Of a stretch of 64,000 nucleotides of DNA, positions 23,581 to 33,641 are shown one piece after another. Under the pieces are notes generated by a model, which was given only the letters and a program-made list of their open reading frames with translations, had not been told where the DNA came from and did no database searches. Origin of the DNA: Gallionella sp. (GTDB lineage Bacteria > Pseudomonadota > Gammaproteobacteria > Burkholderiales > Gallionellaceae); NCBI GenBank assembly GCA_028687575.1, contig JAQTZW010000001.1, positions 186,001 through 250,000 of the forward strand. Reading direction: 5' to 3'. The translations under genes were made by a program, and so were the position numbers. The first letter of the stretch is position 1. Each line of letters opens with the position of its first letter.

Positions 23581-25029
23581 ATGATGATGAATCAAGATGC
23601 TTCATCAAAAATTAGGTCTCGGGTAAAAAATCCACTTGGTGTGAGATTCTGGATATGGTTGCTATCAGCTTGCATGCTGGTGCTAATCGTTTCGGTGCTA
23701 TTCAGTGCTTGGGCTGTTTGGCATGCGCAGATGGGCGGAACTCGTTTCTCCGGCTCACAGTTGCGTATGGTTAACTATGTTGCCAATTTCCCATCGCTGG
23801 CGCGTACGGCTTTTCAGGAAGTTGGCGCGATGCTTACCGGCGATCCGTTGCCCTTACTGATTGACCGAAAGACGACAGAGCATCCGTATTGGGTGAGGAA
23901 ATTTCCTGCAGCCGAGGACGATGGTTACCTGTTGTTTTCTGGCGTTGATCAGTCAGAAAAGCAGTCAGTCGTGAAATTGATACGGATTTCGGATGGCAGT
24001 GTAATCGCACGCTGGGTGCCAGACTGGCCTGCATTGCTGGCATTGGCTGCGCCAAAAAATGCCACTCATTTGATTGAAACCGTGCGTAGTCCTTATGCTG
24101 CCAAAGCCATACATCCCTTGTTGTTAAATGATGGCGATATTATTTTTCAGGATACTGGCTGGATTACACGGGTTGGGTTGTGCGGTGCAAAGCCGGTTTG
24201 GCTGTTAAATGAAATCATGCACCATTCACTTGAGATGGATGAAACGGGTCTGGGCATCTGGGGGCCTTCTATTTCTCAAGAGGGTTTTGCTGATAATCCA
24301 TTCATGCAAAAGCGTGTGCGCGATGATGCCTTGGCGCATGTTTCTCTGGATGGAAAAGTGCTGGAGCAGCTTTCGTTTTCTCGCATATTGCGAGAAAACG
24401 GTCTTCAGTCGTTATTGATGGGAACCTCCGGGGGGCGACTCAAGCAAGATCCGACACATCTTAATGAGATCAAGGTGGCAAAGTCGGACTCGCATTATTG
24501 GCATCGGGGAGACTTGCTCATTTCCTCGCGGCACCTCAGCACCCTTTTCCTTTATCGTCCTTCCACTGGCAAGATTCTCTGGTACAAGACAGGACCGTGG
24601 ATGAATCAGCATGCTGTGGATTTTGTTGATGAACATAGAATTTCGGTATTCAACAACAATGTCGTCGCGGATGTGCCAGCCGAACATGCTTTTCTTGTGC
24701 CAGGCGAGACGAATCAGGTCATGGTTTATGATTTTGCGACCGGACAGGTCACTCAGCCTTTTGCGGCCTTGCTTGCAGTCGCCCGTCCATTGGCTTTTAG
24801 TGAGGGGCTTGCGCGCTTGCTTCCCGATGGAGGACTGTTTTTAGAAGAAACAATTTATGGTCGGCAGTTGAGATTTTCCAAGGATCGCCTGATATGGTCG
24901 CGGGTCAATGACTATGATGACAAGCATATCGGCATATTATCCTGGAGTCGTTATTTGACGGCGGAGGAGGCTAGGATTCCTTTGCAAGCCATTGCAAGTC
25001 GAAAATGTCAGCCGACCGTCAGTCATTAA
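23581..25029 (+). CDS. membrane-anchored arylsulfotransferase (ASST)-like protein, copy 2
   Basis: This 482-residue protein is a clear tandem paralogue of the preceding gene. Long stretches are nearly identical, for example YLLFSGVD, LIRISDG, DLLISSRHLSTLFLYRPST and RYLTAEEA. It has a single N-terminal transmembrane helix (about 24-47) and the same candidate active-site residues in MHHSLEMD, DPTHLNEIK, SSRHLS and GPWMNQHAVDFV. The N-terminal cytoplasmic part is about 25 residues shorter than in copy 1, and the tail (KCQPTVSH) differs. Retention of all key residues in both copies suggests both are active, perhaps on different acceptors. Confidence 0.7.
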   Translation: MMMNQDASSKIRSRVKNPLGVRFWIWLLSACMLVLIVSVLFSAWAVWHAQMGGTRFSGSQLRMVNYVANFPSLARTAFQEVGAMLTGDPLPLLIDRKTTEHPYWVRKFPAAEDDGYLLFSGVDQSEKQSVVKLIRISDGSVIARWVPDWPALLALAAPKNATHLIETVRSPYAAKAIHPLLLNDGDIIFQDTGWITRVGLCGAKPVWLLNEIMHHSLEMDETGLGIWGPSISQEGFADNPFMQKRVRDDALAHVSLDGKVLEQLSFSRILRENGLQSLLMGTSGGRLKQDPTHLNEIKVAKSDSHYWHRGDLLISSRHLSTLFLYRPSTGKILWYKTGPWMNQHAVDFVDEHRISVFNNNVVADVPAEHAFLVPGETNQVMVYDFATGQVTQPFAALLAVARPLAFSEGLARLLPDGGLFLEETIYGRQLRFSKDRLIWSRVNDYDDKHIGILSWSRYLTAEEARIPLQAIASRKCQPTVSH

Positions 25030-25062
25030 GCTTAACGTGCATTAGCTTCTGCTGAATATTTT

Positions 25063-25090
25063 TTGTATGTATGGGTTTAGGCGCTATAAT
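25063..25090 (+). promoter_or_regulatory. promoter of the polysaccharide cluster
   Basis: TTGTAT (25063-25068) and a perfect TATAAT (25085-25090) are separated by 16 bases. The start would be near 25097, leaving a leader of about 230 bases before tviB that has no ORF and no obvious ops or JUMPstart element. The 25030-25326 gap holds nothing else that I can support. Confidence 0.5.
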
Positions 25091-25326
25091 CCCACGCAGT
25101 TAAAGTGCTTCATTTCATAGGGTTGCTTGGTGTTCGTGTTAAGATTTATTCACGTGGCCGTTAGGATTCCTTAGGTGCTCTGGAAATATAATCGCAGCAT
25201 TGTTGTTTTATGCTGTTAGGGTGAACTGTTGTTCTGAGGCTCTGTAAGCGATGGTGGTTGAATAAAGTCCATGCTTGGATGGGTATCGGGATTGTGATTT
25301 TTTGGGAAATTTAATTAATACTTATT

Positions 25327-26607
25327 ATGAAAATAGCGATTGTTGGTCTTGGTTATGTAGGCTTGCCCCTGGCAGTAGAGTTTGGCAAGAAATTTCCCAC
25401 TATCGGTTTTGACCTGTCTGCAGAGAAGGTTGCAGCTTACCGCAACCATTTTGATCCGACAGGTGAAGTGAGTTCCGAGGATTTACGTGCAGCAACCCAG
25501 TTGACTTGCCATACCGACCCTGAACTTTTGCGTGATGCGGATTTCGTGGTTGTGGCCGTTCCGACACCGGTTGACGAAGCGCATCAACCTGACTTCACTC
25601 CGTTGGTGAAAAGTTCGGAAACCGTCGGCAAGTACTTGAAGCGCGGCGCAATCGTGGTTTACGAGTCTACCGTCTATCCCGGCGCTACCGAAGAGGTTTG
25701 TATCCCGTTGTTGGAAAAGCATTCCGGACTCAAGTGGAAGCAGGACTTTTTTGTCGGTTACAGCCCGGAGCGTATCAATCCCGGCGACAAGGAGCGCACA
25801 GTCACCAAGATCGTCAAGGTGGTGTCCGGTGATACGCCTGAGACATTGAAGACCGTTACCGATGTTTACGCCTCCGTGATTACGGCTGGTGTATGTCCGG
25901 CCAGCAGCATCAAGGTCGCCGAAGCATCCAAGGTGATCGAGAATACCCAGCGCGACTTGAATATTGCGCTGATGAACGAGTTGTCCATCATCTTCAACAA
26001 GATCGGCATTGACACGCTGGAAGTGTTGCAGGCTGCAGGTACCAAGTGGAACTTCCTGCCATTCCGTCCTGGTCTGGTGGGTGGGCACTGCATCGGTGTG
26101 GATCCTTACTACCTGACGCACAAGGCAGACATGCTGGGCTACCATCCTCAGGTCATTCTGGCCGGTCGTCGCATCAACGATGGCATGGCGGCCTATGTGG
26201 CACAACAAGCTGTCAAGCAGATTATTCAGGCGGGTGGCGTGGTCAAGGGGTCGAAAGTCATCGTACTGGGGCTGACCTTCAAGGAAAACTGCGGCGATCT
26301 GCGCAATAGCAAAGTGTCTGATCTGGTCAAGGAATTGCAGGAATTTGGTTGCGATGTGCAAGTTCACGATCCGTTGGCAGAAGCGGGTGAGGCCATGCAC
26401 GAATACGGCATTTCCTTGCAGGAGTGGGAGGCTTTGCCAAATGATGCCGATGCTATTGTGGCGGCAGTTTCCCACGCGGAGTATGTCAATCAACCGATTT
26501 CACAATTGCTATCCAAATTAAGGGCAGGCGGCGTGTTTGTGGATATCAAGTCAGCCTATCCTCAGGCTGAAATTCTGGCTGCTGGTTACAAGCTGTGGAG
26601 GCTGTAA
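25327..26607 (+). CDS. tviB: UDP-N-acetylglucosamine 6-dehydrogenase, TviB/WbpO type
   Basis: This 426-residue NAD-dependent enzyme oxidises C6 of a UDP-N-acetylhexosamine to the uronic acid in two steps. It has the Rossmann motif GLGYVGLP (7-14), [12 protein letters not shown], the catalytic Lys and Asn in [11 protein letters not shown] (about 202-212) and the active-site Cys in [13 protein letters not shown] (Cys about 255). Length and the [10 protein letters not shown] string fit the TviB/WbpO branch rather than UDP-glucose dehydrogenase. With TviC next door the product should be UDP-GalNAcA. It opens the surface polysaccharide cluster. Confidence 0.9.
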   Translation: MKIAIVGLGYVGLPLAVEFGKKFPTIGFDLSAEKVAAYRNHFDPTGEVSSEDLRAATQLTCHTDPELLRDADFVVVAVPTPVDEAHQPDFTPLVKSSETVGKYLKRGAIVVYESTVYPGATEEVCIPLLEKHSGLKWKQDFFVGYSPERINPGDKERTVTKIVKVVSGDTPETLKTVTDVYASVITAGVCPASSIKVAEASKVIENTQRDLNIALMNELSIIFNKIGIDTLEVLQAAGTKWNFLPFRPGLVGGHCIGVDPYYLTHKADMLGYHPQVILAGRRINDGMAAYVAQQAVKQIIQAGGVVKGSKVIVLGLTFKENCGDLRNSKVSDLVKELQEFGCDVQVHDPLAEAGEAMHEYGISLQEWEALPNDADAIVAAVSHAEYVNQPISQLLSKLRAGGVFVDIKSAYPQAEILAAGYKLWRL

Positions 26608-26609
26608 CG

Positions 26610-27665
26610 ATGGCTGAGTCTTTTCGTCAGTTGCAGTCGCGGCTGTCAGTCGAGCAGCATACTTGGCTGATCACTGGGGTGGCCGGATTTATCGGCAGCA
26701 ATCTGCTGGAGACACTACTGAAGCTCGATCAGCGTGTTGTCGGGCTGGATAACTTTGCTACCGGCCACCAGCGCAATTTGGATGAGGTCAGGTCGCTGGT
26801 GAGCGTTGAGCAATGGTCACGCTTTAGCTTCATCCGTGGCGACATCCGCAGTCTTGAGGATTGCCGGCAGGCCATGTCCTGTGTGCTGGATGGTGTGTCC
26901 TATCCGGTCGAATATGTCCTGCATCAGGCAGCTTTGGGGAGTGTGCCGCGCTCGGTCGAGAATCCCATCAATACCAACGAAACCAACATCAGCGGCTTTC
27001 TCAACATGCTGGTTGCCGCACGCGATGCCAAGGCGAAGGGCTTCGTCTATGCGGCGTCCAGCTCGACTTATGGTGACCATCCAGGGCTACCCAAGGTGGA
27101 AGACAAGATCGGCAAGCCGCTTTCTCCGTATGCTGTGACCAAATATGTCAACGAACTCTATGCCGACGTATTTGCCCGGGCCTATGGCTTCAATACCATC
27201 GGTCTGCGCTACTTCAATGTTTTCGGCCCGCGTCAGGACCCGGACGGGGCTTATGCTGCGGTGATCCCCAAATGGATCTCCAGCATGATCAAAGGTGAAT
27301 CGGTCTACATCAATGGAGATGGCGAAACGAGTCGTGACTTCTGCTTTATCGAGAATGTCTGCCAGGTCAATCTGCTCGCTGCGACCAGCGATAAACCCGA
27401 GTCTGTGAATCAGGTTTATAACGTGGCCGTGGGGGATCGCACCACGCTGAATGAGTTGTACGGCCAGTTGCAACGCAATCTGCTGGCAGCCTATCCACAC
27501 CTCAAGGATGCCAAGCCTGTCTACCGCGATTTCCGCGCTGGCGACGTGCGCCATTCACTTGCCGACATCAGCAAGGCAGCTACATTGCTCGGTTATCAAC
27601 CCACGCACGATATTGGTGAAGGATTGAAAGTGGCGATGCAGTGGTATGTGCGTCACGTAGGTTAG
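26610..27665 (+). CDS. tviC: UDP-N-acetylglucosamine(uronate) 4-epimerase, TviC/WbpP type
   Basis: This 351-residue short-chain dehydrogenase-type epimerase has GVAGFIGSN (about 23-31), the catalytic Tyr and Lys in SPYAVTKY (about 174 and 178) and [25 protein letters not shown] is a hallmark of the WbpP/TviC branch, which accepts N-acetylated UDP-sugars. The ATG at 26610 has GGAGG at good spacing. It starts three bases after the tviB stop. Together the two enzymes convert UDP-GlcNAc to UDP-GalNAcA. Confidence 0.9.
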   Translation: MAESFRQLQSRLSVEQHTWLITGVAGFIGSNLLETLLKLDQRVVGLDNFATGHQRNLDEVRSLVSVEQWSRFSFIRGDIRSLEDCRQAMSCVLDGVSYPVEYVLHQAALGSVPRSVENPINTNETNISGFLNMLVAARDAKAKGFVYAASSSTYGDHPGLPKVEDKIGKPLSPYAVTKYVNELYADVFARAYGFNTIGLRYFNVFGPRQDPDGAYAAVIPKWISSMIKGESVYINGDGETSRDFCFIENVCQVNLLAATSDKPESVNQVYNVAVGDRTTLNELYGQLQRNLLAAYPHLKDAKPVYRDFRAGDVRHSLADISKAATLLGYQPTHDIGEGLKVAMQWYVRHVG

Positions 27666-27802
27666 CCGTATTGACCTTCCCTCCAGTTTGGCCCCCCCGC
27701 CATCAGCTCGTCGCTGGGTTTGGATGTGCCGGTTGCCCTGAGGGGCGGTAGGGGGTGTCGAGTCGTGAGTGTTTAACAATTACTTAATTATCAGGTCATT
27801 TT

Positions 27803-28576
27803 ATGAAGGCAGTGATACTTGCTGGTGGATTGGGGACGCGGATCAGCGAAGAAACCTCTACGCGACCGAAGCCCATGGTGGAGATTGGTGGCAAGCCGAT
27901 CTTGTGGCACATCATGAAAGGCTATTCCGTACACGGCATCAATGAGTTTGTGGTGTGTTGCGGCTACAAGGGCTATGTCATCAAGGAATATTTTGCCAAT
28001 TATTTCCTGCACATGTCCGATGTCACTTTTGACATGCAGCACAACAAGATGGAAGTTCACCAGCGCCATGCCGATCCTTGGAAAGTGACGCTGGTGGATA
28101 CCGGTGACAACACAATGACGGGCGGGCGGCTGAAACGGGTGGCAGACTATGTGCGTGATGAAGAGGCTTTTTGCCTGACATATGGTGACGGGGTCAGCAA
28201 CGTCAATATCACGGAGTTGCTTGCCTTTCACAAGGCACAGCAGGTCAAGGCGACATTGACTGCAGTGCTGCCGCCAGGCCGTTTCGGCGCACTCGACATG
28301 CAGGGCAACAAAGTCAATAGCTTCAGGGAAAAGCCTCAGGGAGATGGCGCGCTGATCAATGGTGGATTCTTTGTGTTGTCACCACAGGTCATAGACTACA
28401 TCGGTGGAGATGCAACGACTTGGGAGCGTGAACCCATGGAAAAATTGGCGGAAGACGGCGAATTGGCCGCCTATCACCATGATGGTTTCTGGCAGCCGAT
28501 GGATACTTTGCGTGACAAAATGCATCTTGAAGAATTATGGCAATCTGGCGGCGCACCATGGAAGACTTGGGAATGA
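27803..28576 (+). CDS. rfbF: glucose-1-phosphate cytidylyltransferase RfbF
   Basis: This 257-residue nucleotidyltransferase makes CDP-glucose, the first step to CDP-3,6-dideoxyhexoses. The start [20 protein letters not shown] with [19 protein letters not shown] is the signature, and the length equals that of known RfbF. The stop overlaps the next start (ATGA), coupling it to rfbG. The preceding 137-base gap has a GC-rich imperfect inverted repeat (about 27694-27757) but no gene. Confidence 0.93.
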   Translation: MKAVILAGGLGTRISEETSTRPKPMVEIGGKPILWHIMKGYSVHGINEFVVCCGYKGYVIKEYFANYFLHMSDVTFDMQHNKMEVHQRHADPWKVTLVDTGDNTMTGGRLKRVADYVRDEEAFCLTYGDGVSNVNITELLAFHKAQQVKATLTAVLPPGRFGALDMQGNKVNSFREKPQGDGALINGGFFVLSPQVIDYIGGDATTWEREPMEKLAEDGELAAYHHDGFWQPMDTLRDKMHLEELWQSGGAPWKTWE

Positions 28577-29637
28577 ATGTTCAGTTCTGGCGCGGTAAGC
28601 GCGTGCTGCTGACCGGGCATACCGGTTTCAAGGGGAGTTGGTTGTCGCTTTGGTTGCAGTCCATGGGGGCGGAAGTGGTGGGATATGCGCTGGCCCCGCC
28701 GACCACTCCCAGCCTGTTCGAAATTGCCAATGTCACGGCTGGCATGACACATATCGAGGGTGATATTCGTGATTTGGCGCATTTGCGCGCGGTATTTGCC
28801 GAGCATCAGCCCGAGATCGTGATTCATATGGCGGCACAAGCCCTGGTGCGCCATTCCTACGCCGAGCCGGTCGAAACCTATTCCACTAATGTGATGGGCA
28901 CGGTCAACGTGCTGGAAGCTGTGCGCAACGCCGGTTGCGTCAAGGCGGTGGTGAATGTCACCAGCGACAAGTGCTATGAGAATCGGGAATGGGTGTGGGG
29001 TTACCGCGAGAATGAGGCGATGGGCGGTTTCGATCCCTACAGCAACAGCAAGGGTTGTGCCGAACTGGTAGCTTCGGCGTACCGCAGCTCATTCTTCAAT
29101 CCCGAGAAATTTCAGCAACATGGCGTGGCGCTGGCGTCTGCCCGCGCTGGCAACGTCATTGGCGGCGGCGACTGGGCGGAAGATCGTCTGATACCGGATA
29201 TCTTGCGTGCGATAACCGCAGGCCGGCCGGTACATATCCGCAGCCCGCATGCGATTCGTCCTTGGCAGCATGTGCTGGAGCCGCTGTCCGGATACCTGTT
29301 GCTGGCCGAGAGGTTGTTCACGGAGGGCGTGGCTCACGCCGAGGGCTGGAATTTCGGCCCTAATGATGAAGATGCCAAGCCGGTGCAGTGGATTGTTGAA
29401 CGATTGACCGAGACTTGGGGGGATGGGGCGAGCTGGGTACTGGATGGTGGTGAACACCCGCACGAAGCGCATTACCTGAAATTGGACTGTTCCAAGGCGC
29501 GGATGCGTTTGGCGTGGCAGCCGAGATGGCGTTTGGAAGCAACACTCGAAAAGATTGTCGAATGGCATCGGGCATTACAGAATGGGCAAGACATGCGTGA
29601 AGTCACCCTGAAACAGATTAGTGCCTACATGGCGTGA
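28573..29637 (+). CDS. rfbG: CDP-glucose 4,6-dehydratase RfbG
   Basis: This 354-residue NAD-dependent enzyme converts CDP-glucose to CDP-4-keto-6-deoxyglucose. It has [15 protein letters not shown] near residue 15, [24 protein letters not shown] and the catalytic YSNSKGCAE, all typical of RfbG. The ATG at 28573 overlaps the rfbF stop by four bases. The product feeds RfbH. The order rfbF-rfbG-rfbH is that of enteric and Yersinia dideoxyhexose clusters. Confidence 0.93.
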   Translation: MNVQFWRGKRVLLTGHTGFKGSWLSLWLQSMGAEVVGYALAPPTTPSLFEIANVTAGMTHIEGDIRDLAHLRAVFAEHQPEIVIHMAAQALVRHSYAEPVETYSTNVMGTVNVLEAVRNAGCVKAVVNVTSDKCYENREWVWGYRENEAMGGFDPYSNSKGCAELVASAYRSSFFNPEKFQQHGVALASARAGNVIGGGDWAEDRLIPDILRAITAGRPVHIRSPHAIRPWQHVLEPLSGYLLLAERLFTEGVAHAEGWNFGPNDEDAKPVQWIVERLTETWGDGASWVLDGGEHPHEAHYLKLDCSKARMRLAWQPRWRLEATLEKIVEWHRALQNGQDMREVTLKQISAYMA

Positions 29638-29673
29638 TTTGCCGAAAATTGAATTGAAATCGTAGAGGTCAGC

Positions 29674-30987
29674 GTGGATAAAGAAGTCATCAAGCAACAA
29701 ATCTTGAATCTGGTCGAGCAATACAGTGCGTTGCAGTATGCGGCGCAGCCTTTTGCAGCTGGTTCGACGGTCGTTCCACCCTCAGGCAAAGTAATCGGTG
29801 CGCCTGAGCTAAAGAACATGGTCGAAGCCTCGCTGGACGGCTGGCTCACCACGGGGCGGTTTAACGAGGCGTTCGAGAAACGTTTTGCGGAATTCGTTGG
29901 CGTACCTTATGCCTTGACCACCACGTCCGGTTCATCGGCCAACCTGCTGGCATTCACCGCATTGACCTCGCACAAGTTGGGTGCGCGCGCACTGAAACCG
30001 GGTGATGAAGTCATTACGGTTGCCGCAGGTTTCCCCACCACCGTCAACCCGATGCTGCAAAACGGCATGGTTCCGGTATTTGTGGATGTGGACATCCCCA
30101 CCTACAACATTGACCCGGCCAAAATCGAAGCGGCGTTGAGCGAGCGCACCCGCGCCATCATGGTGGCGCACACGCTGGGCAATCCGTTTGATCTGGCTGC
30201 CGTCATGGCCGTGGCTGAGAAACATAATCTGTGGGTCATCGAGGATTGCTGCGACGCGCTGGGTTCGCGTTACAACGGGCAACACGTCGGCAGTTTCGGG
30301 CATATCGCTACCTGCAGCTTCTACCCCGCACATCACATCACTATGGGTGAGGGTGGTATGGTGTTTACCAAGGATCGTGACTTGCGCACCATCATCGAAT
30401 CATTCCGTGATTGGGGGCGTGACTGCTACTGCGCGCCAGGTTGCGACAATACCTGCGGCAAGCGCTTCGGTCAGCAGCTAGGTTCCTTGCCTACCGGCTA
30501 TGACCACAAATACACCTATTCGCATTTGGGCTATAACCTCAAAATTACTGACATGCAGGCGGCCTGTGCGCTGGCACAGATGGACCGCCTGCCGGGATTG
30601 ATCGAGGCACGCAAACACAATTTCGCCTTCCTCAAAGAGCGACTGAAATCCTGCGAAGAGTTTCTCATCCTTCCGGAAGCGACTGCCAATAGCGAACCAT
30701 CATGGTTCGGCTTCCCGATCACGCTGCGCGAATCTGCCAACATCGAGCGGGTGGAATTGTTGAAATATCTCGATCAATACAAAATCGGCACGCGCTTGCT
30801 GTTCGCAGGAAATCTCACTCGCCAACCGTATTTTGAAGGGCGCACTTACCGTGTCAGCGGCGAGTTGAGCAACACTGACACCATCATGAACAACACCTTA
30901 TGGATAGGCGTATTTCCGGGGTTGACCGAAGAAATGCTGGGCTTCGTGGTTGAGAAGTTCGAAACATTCTTCGGCGTGAATTTCTAA
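29674..30987 (+). CDS. rfbH: CDP-4-keto-6-deoxyglucose 3-dehydrase RfbH (E1)
   Basis: This 437-residue PMP- and iron-sulfur-dependent enzyme removes the C3 hydroxyl from the CDP-hexose. It resembles an aminotransferase, but the PLP-binding Lys is replaced by His in [14 protein letters not shown] (about 220), as in Yersinia E1. A [2Fe-2S] cluster is expected from [11 protein letters not shown] (about 251-261). It begins with GTG. E1 needs an NADH reductase partner (E3, RfbI/AscD), which is not encoded in this window. Confidence 0.93.
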   Translation: MDKEVIKQQILNLVEQYSALQYAAQPFAAGSTVVPPSGKVIGAPELKNMVEASLDGWLTTGRFNEAFEKRFAEFVGVPYALTTTSGSSANLLAFTALTSHKLGARALKPGDEVITVAAGFPTTVNPMLQNGMVPVFVDVDIPTYNIDPAKIEAALSERTRAIMVAHTLGNPFDLAAVMAVAEKHNLWVIEDCCDALGSRYNGQHVGSFGHIATCSFYPAHHITMGEGGMVFTKDRDLRTIIESFRDWGRDCYCAPGCDNTCGKRFGQQLGSLPTGYDHKYTYSHLGYNLKITDMQAACALAQMDRLPGLIEARKHNFAFLKERLKSCEEFLILPEATANSEPSWFGFPITLRESANIERVELLKYLDQYKIGTRLLFAGNLTRQPYFEGRTYRVSGELSNTDTIMNNTLWIGVFPGLTEEMLGFVVEKFETFFGVNF

Positions 30988-31536
30988 ATGTTCGACCTGA
31001 AACCGAGTTGTCTTGCAGGATGCTTTGAGTTGCAGCCCAAGGCGTTTGACGATAATCGTGGAAGATTTGTAAAAGTCTTTCACGAACAGGCATTTGCTGA
31101 GCAGGGCTTGGAAACCGGTTTCGCCGAGGAATATTACTCGCTGTCCCACAAGAACGTGGTCAGGGGCTTACACTTCCAGTTGCCGCCGATGGATCACGTC
31201 AAGATGGTGTATTGCGTGTCGGGAGAGGTGCTGGATGTGGTCGTAGACCTAAGGGTGGGATCTCCGACTTACGGTCAACATGCCTTGTTTGCATTGAGTG
31301 CAGGCAAGGCCAATAGCGTCTATATCCCCAAGGGTATGGCGCACGGTTTTTGCGTGCTCAGTGAGCAGGCGATCATGGTGTACAAGGTCAGCACAATCTA
31401 TTCCCCGGCGCATGATGCCGGGATATTGTGGGATTCTGCAGGGATTCCGTGGCCGTTGAGTCAGGCTATCGTATCTGCGCGCGATCAGGGATTTCCAACT
31501 TTTGATCAATTCGTAAGCCCGTTTATATATGAGTGA
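30988..31536 (+). CDS. RmlC-like sugar epimerase, probably CDP-dideoxyhexulose 5-epimerase (AscE-like)
   Basis: This 182-residue cupin-fold epimerase has the RmlC motifs DDNRGRF, VVRGLHFQLPP (catalytic His about 62), VVVDLRVGSPTYG, IPKGMAHGF and a catalytic-type Tyr around 132-138. No dTDP-glucose pathway gene is nearby. It lies directly between rfbH and a reductase, as in the CDP-L-ascarylose pathway, where an RmlC homologue (AscE) epimerises C5. That makes ascarylose the best guess for the product sugar. Its stop overlaps the next gene by eight bases. Confidence 0.75.
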   Translation: MFDLKPSCLAGCFELQPKAFDDNRGRFVKVFHEQAFAEQGLETGFAEEYYSLSHKNVVRGLHFQLPPMDHVKMVYCVSGEVLDVVVDLRVGSPTYGQHALFALSAGKANSVYIPKGMAHGFCVLSEQAIMVYKVSTIYSPAHDAGILWDSAGIPWPLSQAIVSARDQGFPTFDQFVSPFIYE

Positions 31537-32446
31537 AATCAATAAGCTGCAAGCAAAAAAACCTGTGGCGCTGGTAACCGGCGCCACAGGTTTTGTGGGA
31601 GGCCATCTTGCCACTCGGTTGTTGAAAGACGGATGGGATGTACACATCCTGATTCGTAACGGCTCGGTGCTTCCGGAGCAGCCCGAGTTTGGACGTATGG
31701 CCTGTCATGTGCATGACGGCAGCACAGAAAGCATGATTGCTTGCCTGGCAAATGCCAAGCCGGATATTGTGTTCCATCTGGCATCATTATTTCTTTCACA
31801 GCATGCCAGCAAGGATATAGACGCGCTGATACGCAGTAACGTGCAGTTCGCTACGCAGCTGCTGGAAGCTATGAATGCCAACCTATGCACCCGCCTAGTC
31901 AATACCGGCACATCCTGGCAACACTACAACAATGAAGACTACAACCCGGTGTGTTTGTATGCCGCGACCAAACAGGCTTTTGAAGCTATTCTGGAATATT
32001 ACGTCCAAGCCTGTAGTTTCAAAGCCATCACGCTGAAGCTGTTTGACACCTATGGGCCGGGTGATTTGCGTCCCAAACTGTTCCATCTGTTGAACAAGGC
32101 TGCGGCATCCGGCGAGGCGCTTGATATGTCGGCGGGAGAGCAATTTATTGATCTGGTGCATATTGATGACGTGATGGAAGCCTTCCTGATAGCGGCGCAG
32201 CGGCTGCTCGATGGCAAAGTCCCGGTATCGGAAAGCTATGCAGTTTCCTCGGGGCAGCCGTTGCCGCTGAAGGACTTGGTGGCACTTTATGCCGAAGTTT
32301 CCGGTCAGACTATCCGCGTGAACTGGGGCGCGCGCCCTTACCGCTACAGAGAAGTGATGGCCCCCTGGAATCGAGGGGCATCCTTACCTGGCTGGAAGCC
32401 GCAAATTTCGCTGTCCGAGGGGATGAAGTCCCTCAAGAATCATTAA
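31529..32446 (+). CDS. NAD(P)-dependent reductase, CDP-dideoxyhexose synthase-like (AscF/RfbJ type)
   Basis: This 305-residue short-chain dehydrogenase has GATGFVGGHLATRL near the N-terminus and a Tyr-Lys pair in CLYAATKQAFE. NTGTSWQHYNNEDYNPV and KLFDTYGPGDLR resemble CDP-abequose and CDP-paratose synthases. In this context it should reduce the 4-keto group to finish the CDP-3,6-dideoxyhexose. With the upstream 5-epimerase the product would be CDP-L-ascarylose; without it, CDP-abequose or CDP-paratose. The stereochemistry cannot be read from sequence. Confidence 0.72.
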   Translation: MSEINKLQAKKPVALVTGATGFVGGHLATRLLKDGWDVHILIRNGSVLPEQPEFGRMACHVHDGSTESMIACLANAKPDIVFHLASLFLSQHASKDIDALIRSNVQFATQLLEAMNANLCTRLVNTGTSWQHYNNEDYNPVCLYAATKQAFEAILEYYVQACSFKAITLKLFDTYGPGDLRPKLFHLLNKAAASGEALDMSAGEQFIDLVHIDDVMEAFLIAAQRLLDGKVPVSESYAVSSGQPLPLKDLVALYAEVSGQTIRVNWGARPYRYREVMAPWNRGASLPGWKPQISLSEGMKSLKNH

Positions 32447-32473
32447 TTGAACGACTTTTTGATTGAATGATTT

Positions 32474-33523
32474 ATGACTAATGAGCACAACGAAAAAATC
32501 CTGAGCCTTTGCATTCCCACCTACAACCGAGGCGAGAGACTGGGCAAGCTGTTGCGCCATATTTATGGCCTAAGTGACTCCATCAAGTCCAGAATCCAGA
32601 TTTGCGTTTCCGATAATTGTTCATCAGACATTACGCCAGAGGTTATCAATGAGTGGCGCGATAAGCTGAGTCTGATCGTCGTACGTCAAGAGACAAACAT
32701 AGGTTTGTCACGGAATTTCCAAGCTGTCGTGGGGTTGGCGACGACCCCCTGGATTTTCGGGATGGGGGACGATGACTTGCTGGTAGAGCAAGGCTTTGAG
32801 AATGTACTTTCGGTGCTTGATACACTTCCTTCTAATACTTGGGTGTTGGGTAATGTGCGCGAGCCCAATGGCTCCACATTGCTGGACATCATGTCCCCGG
32901 GTTTTTGTTCTATAGCTGAGTTCAAGCGAAAAATTCTCTTTGATTCGCTTTTCTATTCCGTTGGCTTCATCAGTATCCATATCATGCCGCGCGAGGCCGT
33001 TCAGAGATTCTCGGCATTCAAGTCGGAACCCATACCCGGATGGCCTAATTTGGCCTTGCTCTTCCATGTGCTTAAGGATGTACAGCTTTATGTGGAAAAG
33101 GAGTGTGTCGTCGTTCGCATGGGTGATGGGAGCCTTTCCCAAACTTGGCGGGCAAAGGATTGGCTACGGGTCGTGATGGAAAAGATCAAACTGTCCTGCC
33201 GCTCGGAACACGGCCAGAATCTGTTTTCGACAGCGCTGGCGATGCGCGAGTATATGAGTTGGGACTTCTCTCGGCAAACTCTGTTTTCCGCGATGGTGAC
33301 CGGAGAAAAACGCCAGTTGCGACAGGAAATCAACAGCTATCTGGATGCAACGAATATTCATTCAATGGCTAGACTAATTATCAAAGTCTTTATTTTTATT
33401 TTGCTATTGTTCCCGATAGGGTTGATAGCCTTTGCCAGGAAGTTGAGAAATCCGGCAGCCGAGGATGCCAGCAAGCTGGAAAAAGTCGTGGACGAAAAGG
33501 ATGGAATGAACAGGGGTATCTGA
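32474..33523 (+). CDS. glycosyltransferase family 2, dideoxyhexosyltransferase-like
   Basis: This 349-residue GT-A enzyme has LSLCIPTYNRGERLGKLLRH at the start, VSDNCSSD and the metal-binding GMGDDDLL. A C-terminal hydrophobic stretch (about 298-320) would tether it to the membrane. RfbV-like abequosyltransferases share this layout. Its position right after the CDP-dideoxyhexose genes suggests that it transfers that sugar. Confidence 0.78.
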   Translation: MTNEHNEKILSLCIPTYNRGERLGKLLRHIYGLSDSIKSRIQICVSDNCSSDITPEVINEWRDKLSLIVVRQETNIGLSRNFQAVVGLATTPWIFGMGDDDLLVEQGFENVLSVLDTLPSNTWVLGNVREPNGSTLLDIMSPGFCSIAEFKRKILFDSLFYSVGFISIHIMPREAVQRFSAFKSEPIPGWPNLALLFHVLKDVQLYVEKECVVVRMGDGSLSQTWRAKDWLRVVMEKIKLSCRSEHGQNLFSTALAMREYMSWDFSRQTLFSAMVTGEKRQLRQEINSYLDATNIHSMARLIIKVFIFILLLFPIGLIAFARKLRNPAAEDASKLEKVVDEKDGMNRGI

Positions 33524-33544
33524 GCGTGGCGATTGGAAGAAAAT

Positions 33545-33563
33545 GGGAATGATGCCCATTCCC
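33545..33563 (+). terminator. weak stem-loop after the dideoxyhexose genes
   Basis: GGGAATG (33545-33551) pairs with CATTCCC (33557-33563) over a 5-base loop, starting 21 bases after the stop at 33523. It has no good T-run (TGTTAAG), so it may only attenuate. It falls in a 118-base gap before the FAD-protein gene. Confidence 0.35.
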
Positions 33564-33641
33564 TGTTAAGCATGTATGTCCTGTAGACAAATTTATTTGA
33601 TGTGATGCGGAATCTGCCGCAAATTATTTCGCCGTGTATTG

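Noticed and set aside
25483-26493. 336-residue open frame antisense to tviB
   Set aside because: The sense gene has every catalytic motif. The antisense protein is His/Gln/Arg-rich with no family pattern, as expected from mirror reading of biased codons.
27744-27751. GGCGGTAG string before rfbF, similar to the RfaH ops element
   Set aside because: The ninth base and the rest of the element do not match, it lies inside a GC-rich inverted repeat, and it is inside the cluster rather than in its first leader.
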